Source of the DNA: Rhododendron vialii
Lineage: Eukaryota; Streptophyta; Magnoliopsida; Ericales; Ericaceae
Direction: 5' to 3'
DNA length: 64,000 bases
Assembly (NCBI RefSeq): GCF_030253575.1
Contig: NC_080557.1
Location: 39,477,001-39,541,000, forward strand
Under the pieces are notes generated by a model. The model worked only from the letters and a program-made list of their open reading frames with translations, did no database searches and had not been told where the DNA came from. Below are positions 24,261 through 36,172 of the stretch, piece by piece; the stretch's first letter is position 1, and each line of letters starts with the position of its first letter. A program made the translations under genes and the position numbers.

Positions 24261-24939
24261 TGGTTGAACACGCTACAACCCTGGAACTTGATCTATCTCA
24301 CAAATTACTCCCCTTAATTGTACTTTTTCCAGTTCCAAACACTGACTTCTAATTTCACAACAATGTCACCCTTTATCTTGGAAAAAAATCACTTTGACAA
24401 AGCAAATCCGAACCCATTTATCCCATTTGTCACAAGATAAATGAATTCCTAAATTTTATCTATTGATGTCCAATCAATATAATTTTAAATATGACTAATG
24501 TTCTTTACAACATCTAAAAAGTGAACGATTTTAATCATCTCATACGCACGGGAAGGGCAAGAAAATGGGTCCAACCTAAGGGAAGAGACTACATAGAAGT
24601 CAATTTATTTTACAGAAAACGTGGCTAATTTTGGTCATTGAATTAACTCAATTAAATTCTTTTTTATAGCTTCAATATAGCCTAAGACAAACCACAAAAC
24701 AAAATCCCAATAAAACTACTTTGTTTTTACTGTCTTGTATAAAATACTACTCCATCTTATGTTTGAAAAGGAAAATAATAGGAGGATTGCTATTGAAATT
24801 CCAATAAAATATGTCATACTAAATCGGTAGCTTGGATGACACTGAAAACTTAATTGGAGAAGGCCTAAACATGTGACGAAAGCGTGCAGATTCGAAATGC
24901 AAAAGAACTTAAGTACAAGTGCGTAGAGAGTTTATGGGC
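24261..24939. other. Upstream region of RLP24
   Basis: AT-rich DNA without a recognisable gene or element. It should contain the RLP24 promoter, but I cannot point to a clear TATA box on the minus strand. Confidence 0.4.
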
Positions 24940-24945
24940 GTGTTT

Positions 24946-25307
24946 GGTAACTGATTTCGTTTTGGTGGGATTAAGATTGTGATCGGTGATGAGGTGGGAT
25001 TATTAATGAGGAGATGAATCTATTATTCATGTTTATTTTAGACAGAATTAAATTGTAAGATTGTGAATAACATGTTTGTTTTGAATAGGATTGTAAACAA
25101 AATTCTCTTTTCAACCTTAATCCCATGGGATAGGATTGTTAATACCACCCCCATGGGATGGGTAATCATGTGGATTTGTGAGATTCGTAATCCCCTGGTA
25201 TTACCAATCCTGAGGTTTTTGGCAACACCGAACAAAAATTTAAAAACCCCCATAGGACTCACAATCCTATCCCAAGCTCAAATCCGGCAATCAAACAAGC
25301 CCAATGA
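24946..25307. mobile_element. Non-autonomous DNA element with GGGCNTGTTTG ends
   Basis: The left end is GGGCGTGTTTGGTAACTG; the right end on the minus strand is GGGCTTGTTTGATTGCC. Both arms carry GGATTG/CAATCC words. This terminus type is common in plant PIF/Harbinger-related elements. The 144-residue open frame inside is incidental. Confidence 0.6.
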
Positions 25308-25634
25308 GTTGGTGGAATATTTCCAATTATCTCGCAGAAACGTGAATCGGTCTACTGGTACTATTAAAACAATAAGAAGATTTCTAAATTTCCATTTTTT
25401 TAGAAATAAGTGCCCTAGATATTTTTTAGAATGGTATCCTAGGATCTCAAATATACTATGGGGTCCAAAGCAACCATTCAAGACGGCCCAAACGTAAATA
25501 TCAGTGTCTACGGAATTAGAGGTCCAGATGGGTCTCGGCCCAATATCCCACAGACTGGATCAGCCTTTTCAAAACCGAATGTCTTGAACAAACTTAAGGG
25601 GAATTTACGGGCCGCTCCAATTTCAAGAACCCAA

Positions 25635-25845
25635 TTCTTGCGGGCTCTACTCTCAGCATGTCTTTAGCGAGTATTAATTATCATTTTCTCTTTCGAAGGG
25701 AAAACGACGGCCAATGACGTGTTTTGATAATTAATACTCTCTAAGGACATTTTCAGCATTAACAAATGTTCACAGCATGTCCTTGACGGATATTGATTAT
25801 CAAAATACGTCATGGCCGTCATTTTCCCTTCTATTTTGCACGCCT
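25635..25845. repeat. Inverted and direct copies of a ~75-bp unit
   Basis: The word GAGTATTAATTATCA near 25669 recurs inverted near 25727. A third, direct variant follows (GGATATTGATTATCAAAATA, about 25788), each next to ACGTCAT-GGCCGTC words. It is probably a composite of small fold-back elements. Confidence 0.5.
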
Positions 25846-25864
25846 AAGTAAAAAAGTGGATTAA

Positions 25865-26149
25865 GGGGGTGTTTTCGGTAGTGAAAATTTTATAAATTTT
25901 TTTTTGTGGTTAAAAGTTGTTAGGTGTTTCCAGTAATGAATAAGTTGTTGAGAAATGTCAAGTTATTTTCAGTAGTGAATAAGTTGTTAATAGATTTGTG
26001 AGTAGAGTTACTGTAGCACAAAATATTTTTGTTGACAACTTTTTGGTTAGTGGAAACGAGATGGTAAAATGCTAAATTTTTTTGTTAGTGAAAACGAGAT
26101 GGTAAATTGTGTTAAGTTTTTTGTGATTTTTGTTAATGGAAACACCCCC
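25865..26149. mobile_element. Tourist-like MITE with TAA target duplication
   Basis: A 285-bp element flanked by TAA (25862-25864 and 26150-26152). Its ends are GGGGGTGTTTTCGGTAGTGA and, on the minus strand, GGGGGTGTTTCCATTAAC. The interior repeats AGTGAATAAGTTGTT and AGTGAAAACGAGATGGTAAA. Confidence 0.8.
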
Positions 26150-26299
26150 TAAGTGAATTATTCGAATAGGTATTTTGATATTATTCAAACAGATTAGCAC
26201 ACCCTCACGGTCTCTCCATATGAAAGTGTTTAAACCTATACCCTAGAGTACCCTATAAAAGTGCCTAAAACCCTGAACCCTATAAAAGTGTCTAAACCA

Positions 26300-26545
26300 C
26301 TAATGTTGTGTTTAGATGAGTTTTTGGAAAAAAAAAATTGAGAAATTTTTTGGGGTTATGAGTAAAGAGAGAAATAGAGTAATGATTGGAAGTAGGGGTA
26401 ATGAGTGAAGAGAGATATGGAGAGAATGAGAACAATGATTGGAGATAGGGGTAATAAATAGAGAGTAATGATTGAAAGTAGGAGTAATGAGTATTTTTTG
26501 AGTTCAATTTTTTTTTCCAAAAACTAAACCGAACAAGGCATAAAA
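26300..26545. mobile_element. Repeat element with GTAATGATTG words, copy 2
   Basis: The same organisation as 18905-19125: TTGTGTTTAGATGAG at the left, CTAAACCGAACAAGGC at the right, and AAATAGAGTAATGATTGGA with its variants between. Confidence 0.6.
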
Positions 26546-27095
26546 CTCTGTAATAGAAAAGTACACCCTAAAATCTTATGAAATTGCCTAAACCCTAAGA
26601 TAGGATATCCTAGAGTATGGTAGGATTTAAGGTTTTAATTGTATTCGAAAGGTAAAAGGGTAATTTTATCATGAGGTTGTACTTAGAAGTAATTAAAAAC
26701 TGTGTTCATCCTTAATGAAATTAAGTGCACTATTTCTATCCTTAGAGGTAATTTGCTGCAAACTTAATTAGCCAGTCTTTGCTATTACTCCTACTTACTT
26801 ACTTACCTTGTTTTATTTGGGTGATGGGTTTTGATTGAGAGGGATTATAGTATCATTACTTACTTACCTTTTTTGATTTGGGTTATGGGTTTTGATTAAG
26901 ACGGATTATAGTAGTGTCATTACTTATTCACCTATGTTCGAGCTAATTAAGATTACACTTTTTTAATATAAAGAGTTAGAAAATGATAATAACCAGTCAT
27001 TGTGCACTATATATAGTTAAGGTATAAAGTATGGATTAAAAGATGTGAAAAATATACAGAAGTACTATGATGAAGACATAATTTTTAGAGCTCTG

Positions 27096-27367
27096 CTATG
27101 AGCAGGGACAATTTGCAGGGAACTCCGCAGAGACAAATGCGTTTGGCCCCATTTCGGGTCCCGGATTTTTTTTGAAAAATATCCAAGTTCGCCCCTATGA
27201 ATCTAAAAGTAATACTTACCGATATCCGCTAGAGCTGATTTTTTACAGGGCCCCATAAAATAATATTCAAATATTTATGGATATTTTTCAAAAAAATTTC
27301 GAGACCCGAAATAAGGTCAAACGTGTTTGTCTCTGCGGAGTTCTCTGCAAATTGTCCCTGCTATTAG
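27096..27367. mobile_element. MITE with ~80-bp terminal inverted repeats
   Basis: The left arm AGCAGGGACAATTTGCAGGG, then AACTCCGCAGAGACAAA and ATTTCGGGTC, matches the complement of the right arm almost base for base over about 80 bp. The element is 272 bp. Flanking AATTTTTAG and AATTTTTGT could be a degraded 9-bp duplication, which would point to the MULE class, but this is weak. Confidence 0.8.
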
Positions 27368-27514
27368 AATTTTTGTAATTTTTAGGGTCACTTGGCAATT
27401 AAAAAAAAAAAAGCCCTGCTATTTTCAGTTAAATTCTATAAGTGTAAGGACAAGCCTTTATGCAATAAAGTTAAGGCACAATAACTTTGTTTCGAGTAAT
27501 TATTCAGTAGTCTG

Positions 27515-27645
27515 GCAGTAGCACCACGTGGTACGTATTTCGGACCACTTTACAACCACACATTCCTGTGGAGTCCATATATTTAGTGGTAGACCCCACA
27601 GAAATGTGTAGTTGTAAAGTATTAGAGAGTACCACGTGGCGGTAC
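27515..27645. mobile_element. Fold-back element with CACGTGG at both ends
   Basis: GCACCACGTGGTAC at the left is mirrored by GTACCACGTGGCGGTAC at the right. Inside, CTTTACAACCACACATTCCT pairs with AGAAATGTGTAGTTGTAAAG. Confidence 0.65.
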
Positions 27646-27904
27646 TCCTGAAGTGTTGTATAATTTCACCTTTCTGCATGTGGGCCGAATTGCTTAGCAA
27701 CGCTGACTGCATTATCACTATTTTCAGTATTATTATGTTTTTTTCGACATAAGCAAATGACTACCGTATGGTTTCGTGTCATGAACTATATTAGGTACAT
27801 TAATAGCAAGCTAAAAAAGTTCAAAATGTTTTGAGGTTTCCCAACTAACCAGCAAACATGTGATTCATGCATTTTCTGTTTCACTTACCTATCAAACATG
27901 ATCG

Positions 27905-28150
27905 CGTGTGTGAGAGAGGGACCCGGAACCCCGGTCCAACCCCAATCCGGACAGGGACCTGTTCCACTCGTCTCGGTAAATTGATTTCACAAATCAATGA
28001 TTGAGATGTGCCGAGCAAAAATGACGTCGTTTTGAAGCAAAAGTGCTCGGTGCATCTCAGCTGTTGATTTGCGAGATCAACGGCCGAAACGAGTGGGACA
28101 GACCCCTGTCCGAATTGAGGTCGGACAGGGGATCTCGGTCTGTGAGAGAG
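27905..28150. mobile_element. Fold-back element with GGACAGGG arms
   Basis: CCGGACAGGGACCTGTTCCA, then CTCGTCTCGG on the left pairs with the right arm, which on the minus strand reads CCGGACAGGGGTCTGTCCCA by alignment allowing one offset, then CTCGTTTCGG. A (GA)n run abuts the right side at 28142-28165. Confidence 0.65.
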
Positions 28151-28264
28151 AGAGAGAGAGAGAGATGCATGTGTGCTGGCTATATATGATTGCTGATCTA
28201 GTCCACATATTTTGTGAGATCCAAAAGATTATGTTGAACCAAAAAAGGGATAGCTAATGCATGT

Positions 28265-28660
28265 TTACTACTCCCTCCGTCCCACTTTGTTATGTTCGGT
28301 ATTAGAGCAAGTTTACTGGGTGAGCTAAACCCCTCTTGTAGCTATTTTACTGACAAAAACAACAAAAAAAACAAGGTGCAGCAGATGAGGTAAAAGGAAA
28401 GGGAAAATAGATTTGTTGAAACGGCTCGGTAGAAATAACGACGCCCTGTTCATCATCTTTCCATTAAACAATTATTTTCTCTCTCCTCTCTCTCTCCCCC
28501 CATGCCTTTAGTGGAAAAAAAAAATTAAAAGTAATAATATTTTAATAAAAAATAGGTTAAATAGATAGCGTTGATGTAGTATTAAAAGATATGTGAGTAT
28601 GTAAAATGAAAAATGTACACTGCAAGTTTTTTTAGCAAATAACTGATGTACTTGCTCTTA
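28265..28660. mobile_element. Solo Stowaway end next to a TTAGAGCAAG-type MITE
   Basis: ACTCCCTCCGTCCCACTTTG at 28269-28288 is one Stowaway terminus without a partner. From 28303 a separate element begins TTAGAGCAAGTTTACTGGG and ends near 28660 with GTACTTGCTCTTAA, its inverted copy. Confidence 0.55.
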
Positions 28661-29112
28661 ATGCCCAAGTTTTCTCAGAAAGGAAAAACAGAGAAGTGTT
28701 TTGCTAGGCTGGTGCAAACTGTTTTTGGTGTGTTCAATAGGTAAAATAGCTATAAATGTCCTTTTTCTAGTCTGATGTACATTCTCTAAAGCAGGTGTTG
28801 GGTGTGGCTAGATATAATTAAAGTACTAAGCCAATTCCTGATCAATTGGAGCGGACTACAATGAAATTAATTTCTTCATTGCATTTTGTTGAGGACATCT
28901 TGTTTCGTGATATTTAAAAAAGTTTGATTTTATACCACATCAACCGATGTATAATTGACATATTCAAACCACCTTAATTTATGGAAAAAAAACATGTATG
29001 AGTAAGTTAATTTGTTCGTAATTGAGCTATCGCTTTTCGTTGTGGGCAACAACCAAAAAGTGTAATAAATCATAAAATATCGTGGAACACGAGACAACAG
29101 TGTCGCTTTAGC

Positions 29113-29248
29113 GAGAAATTTTTAGTTGCTGAGCAGTCACCACGTGATGGTACCCGTCGGCGATCCCAACCTTCCACACGTGCATGTTTTGGACGGTTCA
29201 AGACATGCACATGTGTAGTACTACCCGCCCGTCACCTAAAAACTTCTC
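29113..29248. mobile_element. GAGAA-TTTTTAG MULE-like MITE, short copy
   Basis: The ends are GAGAAATTTTTAGTTGCTG and, on the minus strand, GAGAAGTTTTTAGGTGACG. It is the same family as 40574-40813, including GGCGATCCCAACC and GTTTTGGACGGT inside. It is 136 bp and no clean target duplication was found. Confidence 0.7.
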
Positions 29249-29944
29249 CTTGAACAATACCCGGTCTTCCAATTCACGCGGTAATAATGCAAAACGTGGT
29301 GTCGTGGTTTTGTGTACTCCTACTTTTCTTCTTTTTTGTTTGTTTCTCATGTAGGGACAAGAGAGTTCGGTTTGGTTCATTTGGGGGATTTTCCAGGTCT
29401 ACATCGAGAATAAAAAAAGTCAGCTCAAAGTCAGTTTTTTAAAGATTTTCTTGAATATCTTCAAAAAATTTTGTGTAAAAGTCTAATCTTTACTTTTTCG
29501 ATTTCTTTCGTCGAAACGAGCTAATAATATATAAAAATTTGACTCAAAATTAAAAAAAATGATTTTTTTTAATACAAACAAAAAAATAACAATATTTTAC
29601 AACTTGTAATTTCGCAGAAACAGGGCGATATACATGTCCAGAAGGCAAAGGAATTAAGAAGTGGGTGATAGAAAGGAAAAGATCAAGGAGTGGTAGTTGG
29701 GGGCGGCAGAAAAGCCCTTTCCTATTTCCCTCACCTACTTCCATTTTGGTCTTGCAATAGATCATAGGTTTCAGAGAAACTTCTAGTAATTTAGTTTAGT
29801 TTTAAAATGCTTAATTCTATATTCCCTCCGTCCCGATTTATTTGTTCAATCTCGGATTATAAACTGTCAGGTAATTAAACTCCCAGCTACAATTCTTGAC
29901 TTATCCAATAGTTGTGATTCGTGAGTATTAAGAGTAACATATAT

Positions 29945-30180
29945 TGAAATATATTTTTTTGGTAACGCAGAGTGTTCCAAACTAGCTTGCCCGCAATTTG
30001 GACTAATTCCTACGGTCCTCAGCCGTTTCACATGCTTACGCGTGAGAGTGAGGTGGCACCCAAGAGTTATTGGCAAGAGGGATCGAATTGAATCTGATAT
30101 GTGAAACTGGTAGGGAGTATCTTAGAATGAAGCAAACCTCTAAATCTCAGGCCAAGACCACATAGCCACCTCAGATGTGA
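29945..30180 (-). mobile_element. SINE, family as at 1745 and 15205
   Basis: The minus strand carries a B-box-like AATTCGATCCC, a CACGCGTAAGCATGTGAAAC body shared with the copy at 15205, and GGAATTAGTCCAAATTGCGG near the 3' end, with an A-run (T-run at 29953-29961 on plus). Just left of it, a lone Stowaway terminus (TTCCCTCCGTCCCGATTTAT, about 29822) is visible. Confidence 0.65.
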
Positions 30181-30269
30181 ATCTAGACCGTCCACTTGCT
30201 TTTCATGGACATGATTCGTGTACCATAACATTTTCCTAACAATTAACTTATGTGCTTATTTATGCATTA

Positions 30270-30400
30270 TTATAACCCCAATGTGTTGCCCTATTGGTCA
30301 AAATTTAAGAGTTTGCTCTCTCTTAAAGTCTTAGATTCGAAATGTGCTATCAACTCCGATGGAAGAAGCTGACCCGAAAATCCGTGTTATTAAAAAATGA
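30270..30400 (+). mobile_element. 5' part of a SINE related to 43489-43704
   Basis: TTGCCCTATTGGTC, TTTGCTCTCTCTTAAAGTC and TTAGATTCGAAATGTGCTAT align with the head of the complete copy at 43489. The 3' half is missing. Confidence 0.55.
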
Positions 30401-31280
30401 ATTGAGAGTCAAGAGGGATGCTTTTATATTGTATAATAAGATTCATTTTGACTGGTCTCGCAGGTCAAGTTTCTGTCCCATATATTTGTTTATTTCCAAC
30501 ACCTCCGCATGCAAATGAGGCCCACATGCAAGAGGAAGTGTTGAAGACTTACTAGTATTTCACAAAGAATCCCACAATTAATCCATGCTTCTATTGAGAC
30601 AATTTACACATAAATAACATAGCAGGCTACTAATAGTGGATTAAAATGTAAATCTCATCAAAAGACAATGTACACAATTTATATTTCGTCCAGTGTAAGG
30701 GATTATATTATTCATTTCTTGCTACTTAATTAAACAGAATACTACTTTCACAAAGCTCACCATCTTAATGAATGTTTTGTTCAATACAATCGTCTCACTC
30801 CTTATCCTTCCCCTATAATCCCTCACGGGATAATTACTATTCTAGCTCAAACTGTTTTGAGTTGGAACTAACAATCGAAGGACCGTTATCTACTCTGAAT
30901 TTGTTTTCGTAGTTAATCCTTGCAAAACTTAGTTATTTGGACAAGCTTTTATACTGTGTTTTGATCATAAATTTGCAAAGGAGCAACAAAAAGGAAAATG
31001 AAAGATAAGATTGAAAAATAAAAGCTATTTTCATTGTTTTGCAGCTAGTACGGCAAAAATTTGATGGAAAGAAAGATAATCTCTTAAGCATTGATCCAAA
31101 ATGTGTGAACAAATAATTCTTTCGTTTCATGACTTCTAAAGATAAGTACAAGATAGTAACAAAGGGACCCGAGAGTTAAATTTCTTAAGCATTGTGTTTG
31201 TTTTCCTTTTGTTGCTAAACGAGATCGAGAGTATACAAAAATGTGGCAGGGTAAAACCATGGGCACTAATAACAAGACAC
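30401..31280. other. Intergenic, nothing recognised
   Basis: AT-rich DNA with no coding or transposon signature that I can identify. Confidence 0.4.
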
Positions 31281-31465
31281 AAAGGTTTGGTCGAGTGGGT
31301 GTGAAAAAATTAATAGACCATCATTGTCCTTCACCAAAATTGTATTTTCGAATCCTACGGAGGCCAATATTTCAAACCTTGGAGCCAGTAGAAGGTTTGT
31401 CCGATCGTTAACTTCAGGACCCGGAATGAACCGAGTGCACGCAAATATTGAGATCCAGAATAATC
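31281..31465 (+). mobile_element. SINE of a second family
   Basis: TTTGGTCGAGTGGGTGTG (A-box-like) is followed by TTTTCGAATCCTACGGAGG (B-box-like) and by GGACCCGGAATGAACCGAG. A diverged relative lies at 53500-53660. Confidence 0.55.
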
Positions 31466-31689
31466 AATTCAATTTATTTTAGGGGATCTAAGCAGACATT
31501 AATTGCTTATTTAAATACTCCCAAAAAGTCAATTATTAGGAGTGGCCCTTGGTATAACAATTTTTTAATCATTATATAACATGACTATATGTATATGACT
31601 ACACGGACATGACTCTTTTTTTCCTTCAATCGATGGATATGGATGTATGGCCTACTCCTCAGTAACGGAAAATAGGCGGCGTTAATTGG

Positions 31690-31800
31690 TGGGGCGGGCA
31701 CAACACTCATGACGAGAGTTGAACTCTTAATCTTCTACTTGCGAGAATATATAGAGGGGGTGCCGATGGATCAGAGGACATTGCCTCTTGGCCACAAAAG
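31690..31800 (-). mobile_element. Possible tRNA-derived SINE head
   Basis: The minus strand reads GGCCAAGAGGCAATGTCC then, 65 bp on, AGAGTTCAACTCTCGTC, which resemble A and B boxes. The remainder is not identifiable, so this is tentative. Confidence 0.35.
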
Positions 31801-32712
31801 AGCATCTCTTGATCCCTCGAACATCAAATAACGAAAAAAGGTTTTGGTGATTTTTACGTACTTCAGTAAACACCTCAAACACATCACACCTTAACAATTT
31901 TATTTTGTACCCTTCAAATGTCAAACTAATTTTACTTTATTACTTTATCTTTTATGTATCTTTTCTTTTTGTACTTTTAACTTTTTCTCTTTTTCTACGA
32001 GTATCATATATATTTCATTCAGGAAATAGGTTATCGGAGGATTTATTAGACTGCAACAAAAAAATTCCTTTGTTATATTTCCGTTTGACCAAAAAAAATA
32101 AAAAAATTCCTCTGTTAGAGCAAACTCACCATTATGCCAAATTCCATGTTAATTGAAGTCAAAACTTGACATCAAGAATGGTTAAAATCCTATCCACTCA
32201 TGTCCCAAATTCAATGGAGTATCAAATTTTTCGATTTTTTTTTTCCTTTTTATCCCTTTAACTATGCATATTTTATCTACTTCGTTCATAAACTATCAAT
32301 TTGACAATTTCAATCCCTCAACTTTTACTCTATTACCTATGTGATCCAATACATAACTTAACTTAGCATTTGGACGGAAAAGAACCTCACGTGCTTATCA
32401 CATAGGATCCCAACCCATAAGATAGGGGCAAAATAGAAAATTCACATCTCGACCCAACTACAGCCACTGCTTTTCTTCGGAATTCAATCCCTTCTCCTTT
32501 CGGATCTAGATCCTCTCCCCATGTCTCTCTCCAACGATCTTCCGGAGGTTTTAATCAAGAAGCGACAACACATTAATGAATGCATCCAACGGCTGAGAGA
32601 GAGCTAGCAAATTTTGTGCCCAAACCTGGAACAACATGACGCCGTTTCTTCCACATGGTCCAAACTGCAACCTAACTGGATCTGGTTTTTCCGTTTCTGG
32701 TTCTCAATGCTT

Positions 32713-32870
32713 CCCCCCCCCCCCCCCCCCCCCCCCCCCATTGCAGTGCAAAACATCAATCTGGTACATTTTCTCAAGAAGTTTTAAAAAAACTCTCTCT
32801 CTCTCTCCATTGCAGTGCAAAACATATACATTTTCTCAAGAAGTTTTAAAAAAAAAATTTGAATTTTCTC
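32713..32870. repeat. Poly(C) run and adjacent tandem duplication
   Basis: An uninterrupted run of about 27 C is followed by two copies of CATTGCAGTGCAAAACAT with ACATTTTCTCAAGAAGTTTT, about 70 bp apart. It lies inside the long-TIR element. Confidence 0.8.
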
Positions 32871-33765
32871 AGGAAGTGATAGCTATTGTGATTGAATGTA
32901 GTTTTTCCATCCAACTTATAGATGCATTGATAATTTTGTGTTCATGAAGGATTCTGAACTCTACGTGGTTAATTGATCAGTGATGGATGATCAAGGTATG
33001 ATGATTCATTAGTATATTGAAATGGGTTTTTTAATCCGGAAAATCCGGAGGGCCTAGTGTTCATAGCAATTGAAAATAAAACTAAAACCTACGTTCAATG
33101 GAGATTGAGGTAAAGAGAAATGGAGCAGTGCAGATAGAAAGAGCGGGGGGAGAGGAGAGGAACAAATTAATCATCGAAGAATGAGGATTATCCAAAAATC
33201 CAGACTGAATGTTCGTTGTATCTTGGTGAGAAGTGGGTTTCCTTCCCCATGTCTCAGCCGTTAGATGCTTTTATTAATGTGTTGTCGCTTCCTTGTTAAA
33301 ACCTCCAGAAGATCATTGGAGAGAGACATGGGGAGAGGATCTGGATCCCTTCTCTTTCATCAAATTTCTACTATTCAAAACATCAACCCATTTGACAACC
33401 CACAATGGGAACATGCAAATAGAACTGAAAAAATTAGCTCATTTGGTGCAAGAGATGAATTGGTTTTCTCCATTTCGTCAAACTAAATCAGAGATTCCTG
33501 AGCAAATCCATTTTTCCTGCAAGCCCTTGAATCATAGCAGTCCAAGAAATCTCATCCTTTTCAGATTGCAGAAAACAAATTGCAACCAAAGTGCATCTTT
33601 GCATCATGGGAAGATGAGTATTGGAGTGGGAAAATCATTAGTTACAGGCAAACTTAAACCCCCACACTGCTGCGCACGATCGAAAAAAAAAAAAAACTTG
33701 TTCTTCCTCTTGCTTCAACTCATCCATCCCGATCAAACTAATGCACTCCTATGCTTGCCTTCCTA

Positions 33766-34400
33766 GCTAGCTAGTGAATCAACTGAGGATTTTGCGCCAA
33801 AACCCTTGCCTTCCCTTTGATTTTTGCTCCAAATCAAACCTTCACTCATGATCGAACCACACCATAAGAGAGAGGGGGAGAACTGAGAAGTAGCGTAGAG
33901 AGAGAGAGAGAGAGAGAGAGAGAGGTGAAAAAAATGACGTAGCAGCCAGCAGTTGCATGGGGTAATATGTCGGTCTGCCTGGAATGTGATGCAGCAGAAT
34001 TCAAAAGAGACTAATTAGCGTACTAGTCCAAACGAGATAAATAAATCGTCGCAACGAGCAAATTTTGCGCACAAGAAAGAAAGAGAGAATCTCTGCAATA
34101 TTATTGATAAAAGCTTTAAAAGTTGAATAATTGAATAGGTTACAACCATTTTTATAAAATCCTAACCCTAGAAATCCTATCGTAAAAGAAATCTTAAATC
34201 ATGCCAAAACAAATGGCATTAAAGAAAATATATTTTCTAATTAATTAAAATAAAATTTTAATACTTGTAGACCAATAATCCTAATAAAGGTAGAAATCAA
34301 AAGCAAACTGAATACGAAAAGTTAATAATTCTAATCTAAACGAAAATATTCCTAATCAAAATCTTATTTTAAAACAATAAAAATAAAATACAAAACTTTT
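33766..34400. other. Interior of the long-TIR element, non-coding
   Basis: Contains a (GA)n run at about 33899-33923 and AT-rich sequence. No gene is recognised. Confidence 0.4.
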
Positions 34401-34741
34401 CATTTTTTTCCCACATCAGAATGTCTATTTTGCCCGTCTTATGGGTTGGGATCTCAAGTGATAAGCACGTGAGGTTTTTTTCCGTCCAAATGATGAGTTC
34501 TGTTATGTATTGGACCATATAGGTAACGGAGTGGAAGTTGAGAGGATGAAATCGCCAAATTAATAATTTAGGGATGTAGTAGAAAAAGTATGCATAGTTT
34601 AGGGAATAAAAAAGAAAAAAATTCCAAATTTTTATAATACCATTTTTGGTGTCAAATTTGACCGGTGCTAAACTTGACAACACCTTCAAAGCGCGTGAAA
34701 GGTAGCGAGAAGGGGAAAAAATGTGGTCGTGCCAAATGTTA

Positions 34742-35116
34742 GGCTCCGTTCAGTTGCCAGGAATATTGTACGGGAAAGTTATTCTCAGGAAAAGTCAAGT
34801 AAAGTGAAGTAAAGGAAAAAGAAAATTATTTTCCTGTGAGTGTTCATTTGACAAAAGAATTTTGCAAGAATAATTAAGGTTTAGTTGTTCATTTGTCAGG
34901 AAAAAGAAACTTTCGGAAAAATTTTGTGAGTGTTCACTCATTTTCCTTTTCCCGCGACGCAAAATCCTGTGTTTTTTGCAGGATCACTTTTGCAGGAAAG
35001 TAATTCCTGCAAGAAAACTTAAAAACATGTTTCCCATTACTTTCCTGCCAACTGAACACTACAAAAATCATGAGAAAGTTGATTTTCCCATCCTTTCCTG
35101 GCAACTGAACGGAGCC
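34742..35116. mobile_element. MITE with near-perfect GGCTCCGTTCAGTTGCC ends
   Basis: The left end GGCTCCGTTCAGTTGCCAGG is exactly repeated, inverted, at the right. It is 375 bp, with flanks TTA at the left and TTG at the right, which would be a one-base-degraded 3-bp duplication. The interior carries TTTTCCTG/CAGGAAA words in both orientations. Confidence 0.75.
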
Positions 35117-35239
35117 TTGTTCCTACCATTTTTAACCCAAAAGGTGTTCTTTGCTTTTGAATTGTTGTATAGTTAAAAAATGTGCTTTAGTGTTGAGAAA
35201 TTTGAGGTGTATTTGATGAAGGTGCTATGAGGATCGGGA

Positions 35240-35455
35240 ACTGGGATGGTGTTGTACAACGGTGTGAGCAACACTATGTTGCGCATTTTGGAGCTGTCGG
35301 ATAGTGCATTCAACAGTTCGGATCTTATCTCGGCAATGAACGGCTCTCAATCGTTAATTGCCGAGATGAGATCCGAGTCATCGATTACACGATCCGACGG
35401 CTTGAAAATACGCAGTACAGTATTATACACCTTACTACATAGCACCGATCCGAAG
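35240..35455. mobile_element. Fold-back element with CTCGGCAAT hairpin centre
   Basis: The two halves are reverse complements around position 35350: GGATCTTATCTCGGCAATGA against the complement of ATTGCCGAGATGAGATCCGA, and GTCGGATAGTG against the complement of CACGATCCGACGG. It ends near GGTGCTATG-type words. Confidence 0.65.
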
Positions 35456-35897
35456 TCTGAAGAAAAGAGATACGGGGAGAGTAGGAAAAAAAAAAAAAGG
35501 AAACACAAACCTAGGAAACGCGCCTTTGGGAGTTTGGGGAAGGGGCCCTGCATGAGCTCCAAATCCGCCCACGTGACGTATCTTCAAATCATTCATGCAT
35601 TTGGTGGAATCATCACATCACATACCAGCAACCCCTTCAGCTTCGAACCAATTTAAAATCAGTTAAAAGCTTCTTTACATCACATGTAATGTAGTAATCC
35701 CTTTTTCTACGCCCACCCCCCCCTCCCCCAGATCGAAGGATATCACAAAAACTAATAAGTTGGTAATCCCGACCTAATATCGTTTTGGCTGCACCCGCAT
35801 TTCTTAAATGGACTAATGAAGAGCCCGGAACCATATAATCTTTTCACAAAGAAATATACTAGCAATTTCTGGACTGATCTTTTTACAAAAAAATATA

Positions 35898-36172
35898 CTC
35901 CCTCCGTCCGAAAAAGAACGACAATTTTTGAAACTCTTGTTATTTTTCATCGTTTATATCTTCCAATCTATAATGGTTTTCATGAGTTTGAAAACTTTGT
36001 ATGATAAAATTAATCAAGAACTATCAAAGAAGATCCATTGTATGATAGATCTAATCTATAATTATCAAACAAAATTTATATTGTCTATTTTTTTAGATTC
36101 GTATTGAAAGATATAAGAAATTGAAATTGACACAGACATAAAAAATTGACATCCAATTTGAAATGGAGGGAG
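35898..36172. mobile_element. Stowaway MITE with TA target duplication
   Basis: A 275-bp element with ends CTCCCTCCGTCCGAAAAAG and, on the minus strand, CTCCCTCCATTTC, flanked by TA (35896-35897 and 36173-36174). These are the canonical Stowaway termini of the Tc1/mariner superfamily. Confidence 0.9.

Larger units (their letters stand above)
32120..34690. mobile_element. Long-TIR (MULE-like) element, ~2.5 kb
   Basis: The outer arms of about 300 bp (32120-32440 and 34400-34690) are reverse complements. Shared words include CTAAACTATGCATA-like, CAATACATAAC, CATTTGGACGGAAAA and CCTCACGTGCTTATCAC. An inner inverted pair (about 32485-32605 and 33250-33360) includes TCTCTCCAACGATCTTCC and GTTTTAATCAAGAAGCGACA. 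No transposase was found. The interior holds a 28-codon ATG frame at 32521-32607 and open frames at 33265-33766 with no recognised family, so it is either a non-autonomous element or one that captured host sequence (inferred). Confidence 0.7.

Noticed and set aside
25063-25497. 144-residue plus-strand frame
   Set aside because: Lies across a non-autonomous transposon and its flank; no recognised domain.
33293-33766. 157-residue plus-strand frame
   Set aside because: Inside the long-TIR element with two overlapping frames open; composition is not protein-like and no family is recognised.
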